From positions 1 through 18,961 of the forward strand of contig CAMEGD010000019.1 in assembly GCA_945916025.1 (NCBI GenBank): DNA of 18,961 nt, in the 5' to 3' direction. The notes below the pieces were generated by a model, which was given only the letters and a program-made list of their open reading frames with translations, had not been told where the DNA came from and ran no database searches. The stretch comes from an uncultured Clostridia bacterium. GTDB taxonomy: Bacteria > Bacillota > Clostridia > Tissierellales > Peptoniphilaceae. The translations under genes and the position numbers were made by a program. Below, in pieces: positions 12,912 to 18,961 of the stretch; positions within the stretch are counted from its first letter, which is position 1; each line of letters starts with the position of its first letter.

Positions 12912-15896
12912 CTATTTCTCATCTTTAATAGGCAAATCAGCATTTAGCCTTTCTATTTCAAAGACATCCCTGTACTTGTCTAGGTTTTCCAAGGCTTGTT
13001 TCCTATATATTTCAGGATCTGCCTTTAGTATCTCATTATAATTTTCTTTAGATTCGTTACTTTCTTGGGCAAGTAAATAATTTACAAAATTAACACTACC
13101 CACCGCCCTTGGGTCTCCCATTTTGTCGAAGTTTTGGTTTGCAAGGTCCAGGTACTTCTTAGATTCTTCAAAGTTTCCCTCCCTATACTCTATTAAAGCC
13201 AAATAGGAATTTAAAACTGGGTACTTCCAAAAGGAATCTACCAGGTCATATTGTTTCTTGGCTAAAATAAAGTTTTCCTTGGATTTTTTGATGTCCTCCA
13301 TAGCAAAATAGGTCCTTCCCATATTTAGATAAAAGATAGACAGGGATGAATATACCTTCTTACCTTGGGATAAGTCAATGGCCCTTTCAAACTCCTCCTT
13401 AGCCCCAAGATAGTCCTTCTTTGCAAGTCTAATTTCTCCAATATAATTGTGGGCCGCTGCAATATTAACCCCATATTCTGAAGCTATAGTATCAGTAATC
13501 TCAAAGGTATTTATGGAGTCCCTTAGGAATTTTTCTCCATTTTCATAGTCTCCAACCATTACATAGGACAGGCCCTTTAGTCTTAATAAAGTTCCGATTT
13601 CCTTAAAGTGGTTACAGGAAACTGCAACCTTAAGGGCATCTTCAATATAGTCTCTCATCTTAGCCGAATTGTTAGTTTGGATATAATAAAATATCATCTG
13701 CTTGTAGCCTTGAAGAAGGTAGTCCTTGTTTGCACTGTTCCTTCCCCTTCTAATAAGATAGTTTATATCTTCTAGACCTTCTTCGTACCTGCCCTTTCTA
13801 ATTAGGTACCTTCCCTTCATGTGATAAAATTTCATCTTCAAATCTTCTAAGTCAGGCTCCCCTAATAGGTCAATCCTGTCCAAGTCTTCCCTTAGGCTAT
13901 TAAACATATCTTCAATAGTCTGACCAGATACAAAAATGGTAGAATCGTAGTTCATATCCAAGGTATCTAGGGCTGGAAAAAGTTCATGGGAAAAATTAAG
14001 ATAGTGATTAAGGATTTCTATCTTATACTTAAACTCCTTGTTGTGTTGGCCACTTTCCTTAAAATGATAGGCAATTTCTTCAAAATACTTAAGGTCACTT
14101 TTGTAAAGCTCTGAAGTTCCCTCTAAAATTTTTCCTATGGACTTGTGGAAGAACCTTCTCTTGGTTTTAGAATTTAAAAAGTAGAGGTATTCCTTGACCT
14201 TGTGGTGGGTAAACTTAAAATAAATCCTGCCATCTTCTGTATATTCACTAATTACCTTTTCCTTTTCCAACTTGTCCAGTAGGTCTACAACCACCTTTTC
14301 TTCCTTGTCTAGGACTTCAGGTAGGATGGAAACTGGGATTCCAAACTTAAAAAAGCTTAGAATATCCAAAATTTCCCTTTCTTCCTTATTTAAATACAAA
14401 AATCTAGCCCTTATGCCATTTTCAATAATTGCATTTAGTTTTCCAACTTCTCCCTTTGACTTGTATTGCTTTATAAATTCAACTAAATAAAAGGGAACTC
14501 CTTCAGACTCTTGGTATATTTTTTCCAAGTCTTCTTCTTTTATATCCTCATTGGTGTTTTTCTTAATAAACCTAAAGGTCTCATCCTTAGTAAAAGGTCC
14601 TAGTTCAACTTTTTTTACCTTTTTGTACCTACTTAAGGTTAGGACCATATCGGAAATATCATTGTTTACAAAGTCCATTCCCTTAATAAAGAAAAATACA
14701 TTTTCAGTCTTTAATATTAACGAAGTTAAAACTAAGAGGGAGGACTTGTCCATCCAATTTAGGTCCTCAAAATTAAAAATATAGTTTTCATCTTCAGACA
14801 GGGATAAGACAAGGGCAATTAAGACCTTAGATACCTTGTCAATATCTAAATCACTAAGGTCTTCCTCTACACTTGGGAGCTTTTCCATAAAGTCCAAGAG
14901 TTTTTGGGATCCTGGTCTTAGGTCCTTAATTTTAGAAAGTTCCTTTAACAAATTTTCAATAGGCCTTAGGACTTTGCCTCTGTCTCTTTGGTAGGACAAA
15001 ATATTTATTAAGTTAAAGGTTCCCCTAATATCTCCTAGGACCCTGTTAGTAAGGTAGGACTTCCCAGTTCCAACTCCCCCTTGAACAAATATGGTGTTTA
15101 CAGAATCTCCATAAAGATAATCTTCAATGGTCTTATTAATAACTACAAGTTCCTTCTCCCTACCAAAGAACAAAAAGTCATCTTCCCTTTCGTCATCTGG
15201 CACATACCTATCTAAGGAAAGCTTGTATATCTTCTTAGTTTCTTCGTCAGGCTCTACATTAAGTTCCCTTTTTAAAAGTTTACTTACATGACTATAGGTC
15301 TCTATTACCTTATTTATCCTACTTGTATTTAGATAATACGTCATAAATAACTGGTAGTTTTTTTCATCCAAGTTGTCTATGGAAATTAGGCGGTTTAGAT
15401 TTGTCTCTACATCCTCTAAGTTGTAGTTTGTTATATCTTCCCTAACCTTGTCTTGGAGGGTGGAATAAAAGGACTCCCTAAAACTAGCCCTCTTGCCCCT
15501 TAGCCAATTTTCAAAATCCTCACTGTCCTTTATAAAAAAGCCCTTAAGAAAGTCCCCTTCATATAAGTCCAGCCTATTTTTAGGATCTTCTAAATATGAA
15601 AATACATCCACTTCCATAGGATAGGATTCATTAAGTTCAATTATTGTATTATTTGGAGAAATAAATATATCATCTCCCAAAATCTTCTTAGTGTGGTACA
15701 AGACATTTCGTAGGTTTTTCTTAGCAATCTTTTCCCCTTCCTCTGGCCACAAAAATCCTGCAATTTCAGACCTGGACACTGTCTTTTCCATCAGAAGATA
15801 ATAAATAAAGCCATTAATTTTGGAATAAGGAAACAAAATTTTTTCATTATCCAAATAGATTTCTGGTACTCCAAATAGTTTAAACATTAAATTCAA
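12912..15896 (-). CDS. SARP/BTAD-type regulator with AAA ATPase and TPR domains
   Basis: About 994 residues. The N-terminus (about 4-95) is a SARP-type winged helix: FKLFGVPEIYLD, SRSEIAGFLWPEE and KKNLRNVLYHTKKILGDD. A bacterial transcriptional activation domain follows (about 96-235). The ATPase core starts at FFGREKEL (243-250), with Walker A GGVGTGKS (273-280) and a Walker B-like NFEDLNWMD (375-383). The C-terminal half is helical with tetratricopeptide-like repeats (about 600-950), e.g. IGEIRLAKKDYLGAKEEFER. This AfsR-like order suggests an ATP-dependent activator that senses a ligand or partner through its TPRs. Start choice: the frame extends to TTG at 15911, but GAGGTG sits 7 bases before the TTG at 15894-15896, so I use that; ATG at 15885-15887 is the other candidate. 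It is monocistronic and divergent from the histidine permease-hutH unit, which makes that unit a plausible target. Confidence 0.88.
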   Translation of the reverse strand: MNLMFKLFGVPEIYLDNEKILFPYSKINGFIYYLLMEKTVSRSEIAGFLWPEEGEKIAKKNLRNVLYHTKKILGDDIFISPNNTIIELNESYPMEVDVFSYLEDPKNRLDLYEGDFLKGFFIKDSEDFENWLRGKRASFRESFYSTLQDKVREDITNYNLEDVETNLNRLISIDNLDEKNYQLFMTYYLNTSRINKVIETYSHVSKLLKRELNVEPDEETKKIYKLSLDRYVPDDEREDDFLFFGREKELVVINKTIEDYLYGDSVNTIFVQGGVGTGKSYLTNRVLGDIRGTFNLINILSYQRDRGKVLRPIENLLKELSKIKDLRPGSQKLLDFMEKLPSVEEDLSDLDIDKVSKVLIALVLSLSEDENYIFNFEDLNWMDKSSLLVLTSLILKTENVFFFIKGMDFVNNDISDMVLTLSRYKKVKKVELGPFTKDETFRFIKKNTNEDIKEEDLEKIYQESEGVPFYLVEFIKQYKSKGEVGKLNAIIENGIRARFLYLNKEEREILDILSFFKFGIPVSILPEVLDKEEKVVVDLLDKLEKEKVISEYTEDGRIYFKFTHHKVKEYLYFLNSKTKRRFFHKSIGKILEGTSELYKSDLKYFEEIAYHFKESGQHNKEFKYKIEILNHYLNFSHELFPALDTLDMNYDSTIFVSGQTIEDMFNSLREDLDRIDLLGEPDLEDLKMKFYHMKGRYLIRKGRYEEGLEDINYLIRRGRNSANKDYLLQGYKQMIFYYIQTNNSAKMRDYIEDALKVAVSCNHFKEIGTLLRLKGLSYVMVGDYENGEKFLRDSINTFEITDTIASEYGVNIAAAHNYIGEIRLAKKDYLGAKEEFERAIDLSQGKKVYSSLSIFYLNMGRTYFAMEDIKKSKENFILAKKQYDLVDSFWKYPVLNSYLALIEYREGNFEESKKYLDLANQNFDKMGDPRAVGSVNFVNYLLAQESNESKENYNEILKADPEIYRKQALENLDKYRDVFEIERLNADLPIKDEK

Positions 15897-15942
15897 AATT
15901 AGACACCTCAATTTCTAGGACTTAAAACCTTATACTAACAAT

Positions 15943-15971
15943 ATTATAATAAATAGAAGATACCAAGGCAA
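15943..15971 (-). promoter_or_regulatory. Probable promoter of the SARP regulator gene
   Basis: Minus-strand TATAAT (15943-15948) is a perfect -10; TTGCCT (15966-15971) lies 17 bases upstream as a partial -35. The start near 15936 would give a leader of about 40 bases. Confidence 0.5.
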
Positions 15972-16265
15972 ATAATAAAAATTAAAGTTTTTTTAATTAT
16001 TCATTTTCTTTATGTAAATTTTTAGACTTTATTTAAACTAAATTTATTTAATTAGTCTTTTGTTAGACGTATCTTTTCCACAAATCCAATGTTCTAAAGG
16101 AATTTCTGGGGGAAAGGATATTTTGGAAAACCTTTACCTTATATCCCCTTTAAAAATTTTTACACAAAATGTTACACAATTAAACCAAATTTTGATGAAT
16201 ATCTGATATTATGAATTTAATAGTAAAATGTTACTAAGAAAATTTAAAACTCAAGGAGGAAAATC
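15972..16265 (+). promoter_or_regulatory. Intergenic region upstream of the histidine permease with repeated motifs
   Basis: No open frame of note is present. TTACACAA occurs twice, 12 bases apart (16160-16167 and 16172-16179), and AAAATGTTAC occurs twice (16166-16175 and 16225-16234). Upstream, GGATAT (16116-16121) can pair with ATATCC (16141-16146), extendable by AAA/TTT with a bulge, followed by TTTAAAAATTTTT. A weak promoter candidate is TTGATG (16192-16197), 18 bases, TTTAAT (16216-16221). The repeats lie around it and could be activator sites. Confidence 0.4.
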
Positions 16266-17627
16266 ATGGCAATTATTACTAACCCAGTAGTAGTTTCAGT
16301 AATCGTTTTAACTGCTCTATGCTTACTTAAGGTAAACGTTCTTATTTCTTTAATTATAGCAGCTATTGTAGGTGGACTACTTGGCGGTATGCCAATTGCA
16401 GTGTCAGACGGGATTTTAGGTAGCGTCCCTGGATTCGCTACAGAAGGTGACAGTATTGTAGACGTTCTTATAGGAGGTATGGGTGGGAACTCAGCTACAG
16501 CTTTATCTTATGTCTTATTAGGTATATTTGCTGTAGGTCTTGCAAGATCAGGTCTTGGAGATATCTTATCTATAAAACTATCTAGAGTTCTAGGTGGAAA
16601 GAAACTAGTAATGGTATTCTTACTAGCATTCATCGCTTGTTTCTCACAAAACCTTATACCTATTCACATAGCCTTTATTCCAATCTTAATCCCACCACTA
16701 CTAAGCTTAATGAACAAGCTAAAACTTGACAGAAGAGCCGTAGCAGTAGCCTTAACCTTTGGACTAAAAGCACCTTACATCGTATTACCAGTAGGATTTG
16801 GACTAATATTCCAAGAAATTATCATGAACAACGTTAATGCAAACGGACTAAACGTTCAACTATCTGACGTATACGGCGTAAACTGGATTGGTGGTTTATC
16901 AATGCTTATTGGTCTTATAATCTTCGGTTTCTACTATGGAACTAGAGATAGAGTATATGAAGACCGTCCAATTATTGGAGCAAAGGAAACTACAGTAGAA
17001 CCAACTATGAATAGACAAGCTATCGCAGCTTTAGTAGGTGCAGTTGTAACAGCTATTACATCTATCCTAACAGAATCTCTACCACTATCAGCATTATTTG
17101 GTTTAATCGCTATGCTAGCACTAGGTGGAATTAAATTATCAGAACTTGACGATGTAGTAAACGGCGGTATCGGCATGATGGGCTTTATAGCCTTTGTAAT
17201 GCTAGTAGCAGCTGGTTATGGTGCAGTACTTTCAGCAACAGGAGCTGTAGGAGAATTAGTAACAGCTTCAGCTTCAGCTATGGAAGGAAATAAGTTAGTT
17301 GCAGCTATAGTAATGTTATTAATAGGTCTATTAGTAACAATTGGAATAGGTTCATCATTCTCAACTATTCCAATTATAGCAACAATATTCGTTCCACTAG
17401 GACTAGAAGTTGGATTCTCTCCAGCATCAATAATCTTACTAGTTTCCCTAGCAGGAGCTCTTGGAGATGCAGGATCACCAGCATCTGACTCAACATTAGG
17501 ACCTACATCAGGACTTAATGCAGACGGACAACATGACCATATTTGGGACACTTGCGTTCCAACATTCCTAGCCTTTAACGTACCACTAATTATTGGTGGA
17601 GTTATAGGAACAATGATTCTAGGATAG
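16266..17627 (+). CDS. Na+/H+ antiporter-family permease (YuiF/NhaC-like), likely histidine transporter
   Basis: The 453-residue protein is almost entirely hydrophobic, with about eleven to twelve membrane helices in two similar halves. The N-terminus VVVSVIVLTALCLLKVNVLI, the GGMGGNSATALSYVLLG segment and the C-terminal ALGDAGSPASDSTLGPTSGL are features of the YuiF/Na_H_antiport_2 group of the ion transporter superfamily. Members of this group often sit next to amino acid catabolic genes and are better seen as amino acid permeases or antiporters than as true Na+/H+ exchangers. Here hutH starts 48 bases downstream on the same strand with no terminator between, so histidine, or a histidine/product exchange, is the likely substrate. 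That is context-based inference. The ATG has CAAGGAGGAAAATC directly upstream. Length and motif order look complete. Confidence 0.88.
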   Translation: MAIITNPVVVSVIVLTALCLLKVNVLISLIIAAIVGGLLGGMPIAVSDGILGSVPGFATEGDSIVDVLIGGMGGNSATALSYVLLGIFAVGLARSGLGDILSIKLSRVLGGKKLVMVFLLAFIACFSQNLIPIHIAFIPILIPPLLSLMNKLKLDRRAVAVALTFGLKAPYIVLPVGFGLIFQEIIMNNVNANGLNVQLSDVYGVNWIGGLSMLIGLIIFGFYYGTRDRVYEDRPIIGAKETTVEPTMNRQAIAALVGAVVTAITSILTESLPLSALFGLIAMLALGGIKLSELDDVVNGGIGMMGFIAFVMLVAAGYGAVLSATGAVGELVTASASAMEGNKLVAAIVMLLIGLLVTIGIGSSFSTIPIIATIFVPLGLEVGFSPASIILLVSLAGALGDAGSPASDSTLGPTSGLNADGQHDHIWDTCVPTFLAFNVPLIIGGVIGTMILG

Positions 17628-17675
17628 TAGAAAATATATAAACTTAGTAACAGCATTTACGAAAAGGGAGGAAAA

Positions 17676-18961
17676 ATGGAAAAAATTATTTTAACTGGAA
17701 ATGACCTTACTCTTGAAGAAGTAATTAAGGTTGCAAGAGAATATGCAGAAGTAGAAATCTCTGAAGAAGCAATGGAAAGAGTAAAGGCATCTAGAAAAGT
17801 TGTAGACGACATAGTAGAAAGCGAAAGAGTTGTATACGGAGTAAACACTGGATTTGGTTCACTAGCAAGAGTTAATATCTCTAAAGAAGACACTGCCCAA
17901 CTACAAGAAAACCTAATTAGGTCCCATGCAGTAGGCTTTGGAGACCCATTAGAAGAAGATGAAGTTAGGGCAATAATCCTAATTAGAATAAACTCTCTAA
18001 TAAAAGGAGTTTCAGCAATTAGACCAGAAACAGTAGAAAAATTACTAGAAATGCTTAACAAAAACCTTATTCCATATATTCCAGAAAAAGGTTCAATCGG
18101 AGCATCAGGAGACCTTTGTCCACTATCACACATGGTACTACCAATGCTTGGACTAGGCTATGCCTTTTATGAAGATGAACTTTTAGAAGGAAAAGAAGCT
18201 ATGGAAAGGGCTGGAATTGAACCTATAAAATTAGGAGCAAAAGAAGGACTAGCACTTAACAACGGTACAACAGTTTTAACAGGAATTGGAGCATTAGCAA
18301 CTTGGGATGCAATAAACCTACTAAAACTAGCTGACATAGCAGGTGCTTTATCATTAGAAGCCCATAGGGGTATAATAGATGCCTTCTACGAAAAACTTCA
18401 CGCAATAAGACCACACGCTGGTAACTTGGCTACAGCTAAAAACATTAGAGCCCTTACAGAAGGTTCATCCTTAATTACTCACACAGCAGAGCTTAGGGTA
18501 CAAGACCCATACACACTTAGATGTATGCCACAAGTACACGGAGCTAATAAGGACACAATTAACTACGTTAAAGAAAAAATTGAAATCGAAATCAACTCAG
18601 CAACAGACAATCCAATAATCTTTGAAGATGGCCAAGTAATCTCTGGAGGAAACTTCCACGGAGAAACACTAGCACAACCACTAGATTTCTTAGGAATTGG
18701 CGCAGCTGAAATAGGAAACATTTCAGAAAGAAGAATAGAAAGACTAGTAAACTCACAACTAAGTGACTTCCCTTCTTTCCTAGTAAAAACACCAGGACTA
18801 AACTCAGGATTTATGATTACACAATATGCAGCAGCATCTTACGTATCAGAAAACAAAGTATTAGCCCACCCAGCAAGTGTTGACTCAATAACATCTTGCG
18901 AAAACCAAGAAGACTTCGTTTCAATGGGAACAATCTCAGCAAGACACGCAAAACAAATCGT
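17676..18961 (+). CDS. hutH: Histidine ammonia-lyase, 3' end outside window
   Basis: HutH removes ammonia from L-histidine to give urocanate, the first step of histidine breakdown in the cytoplasm. The visible 428 residues start at ATG 17676 after GGGAGGAAAA. They contain YGVNTGFG with the conserved Tyr54, RSHAVGFG, and GSIGASGDLCPLSHM, whose Ala143-Ser144-Gly145 forms the self-made MIO electrophile. Later come LNNGTT, the MPQVHGA segment, TDNPIIF and GGNFHGE. Family length is about 500-510 residues, so roughly 80 residues are missing beyond the window; no frame break is seen. It follows the permease gene by 48 bases without a terminator, making a transport-plus-catabolism unit. Downstream hut genes (urocanase and others) would be expected outside the window but are not visible. 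Confidence 0.97.
   Translation, partial: MEKIILTGNDLTLEEVIKVAREYAEVEISEEAMERVKASRKVVDDIVESERVVYGVNTGFGSLARVNISKEDTAQLQENLIRSHAVGFGDPLEEDEVRAIILIRINSLIKGVSAIRPETVEKLLEMLNKNLIPYIPEKGSIGASGDLCPLSHMVLPMLGLGYAFYEDELLEGKEAMERAGIEPIKLGAKEGLALNNGTTVLTGIGALATWDAINLLKLADIAGALSLEAHRGIIDAFYEKLHAIRPHAGNLATAKNIRALTEGSSLITHTAELRVQDPYTLRCMPQVHGANKDTINYVKEKIEIEINSATDNPIIFEDGQVISGGNFHGETLAQPLDFLGIGAAEIGNISERRIERLVNSQLSDFPSFLVKTPGLNSGFMITQYAAASYVSENKVLAHPASVDSITSCENQEDFVSMGTISARHAKQI

Noticed and set aside
15897..15911. TTG at 15911 as the start of the SARP gene
   Set aside because: It has no ribosome site in front; the GAGGTG motif lies within this extension and fits the TTG at 15896 better.
16113..16160. Attenuator or terminator before the histidine permease
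   Set aside because: The GGATAT/ATATCC stem is only six pairs with a 19-base loop and an uneven T-run, so it is kept only as a note in the intergenic entry.
17216..17656. Open frame on the minus strand opposite the permease gene
   Set aside because: It lies fully opposite a conserved coding sequence and shows no family features; it is an antisense shadow.
17657..18133. Long open frame on the minus strand opposite the start of hutH
   Set aside because: It mirrors the codon pattern of hutH, has no ribosome site, and its translation is low-complexity Ser/Thr/Pro-rich with no domain.
1..18961. CRISPR array, insertion sequence, prophage or toxin-antitoxin system
   Set aside because: No regularly spaced repeats, transposase or integrase frames, or paired small toxin-antitoxin genes were seen; the 66-residue protein belongs to the two-component operon.

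Overview
The window is AT-rich, with Shine-Dalgarno sites of the AAGGAG/GGAGG type, sigma-A-like promoters, SLH-anchored surface protein and large SARP-type regulator. Together these point to a low-GC anaerobic Firmicute. Histidine breakdown genes, SLH domains and a SARP-AAA-TPR protein would suit the Peptoniphilaceae/Tissierellia (Anaerococcus-like), but that placement is inference, not a database match. No mobile elements, CRISPR arrays, rRNA or tRNA genes were seen.

Left part (1-3831): the 3' end of an AraC-type regulator converges on a three-gene minus-strand block: a LacI-family regulator, a LuxR-type regulator overlapping it by an ATGA junction, and a cytoplasmic GH13 alpha-amylase. This looks like a maltodextrin/glycogen-use unit carrying its own regulators. 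Its start is marked by a very good promoter (TTGACA-17-GATAAT). A divergent promoter drives a secreted, cell-wall-bound 5'-nucleotidase with three SLH repeats (4054-6147).

Middle part (6204-9538, minus strand): murJ (lipid II flippase) is followed closely by two short CHR-family transporter subunits that overlap by four bases. Upstream is a separately promoted three-helix membrane protein of unknown function. Between that gene and the next operon lies a compact pair of abutting hairpins (9608-9654) that I cannot assign to a known RNA class.

Regulatory part (9695-15896, minus strand): an OmpR-type response regulator, a 717-residue six-helix histidine kinase and a 66-residue protein with a C-terminal membrane helix form one tight operon ending in a clear terminator. 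Upstream is a ~994-residue SARP/BTAD-AAA-TPR regulator, probably initiated at a TTG codon.

Right part (15897-18961): a ~370-base divergent intergenic region with repeated short motifs separates the SARP regulator from a plus-strand histidine unit. That unit is a YuiF/NhaC-like permease followed by hutH (histidine ammonia-lyase), which is cut by the window end. The layout makes the SARP protein a candidate regulator of histidine uptake and breakdown, but nothing in the sequence proves this.
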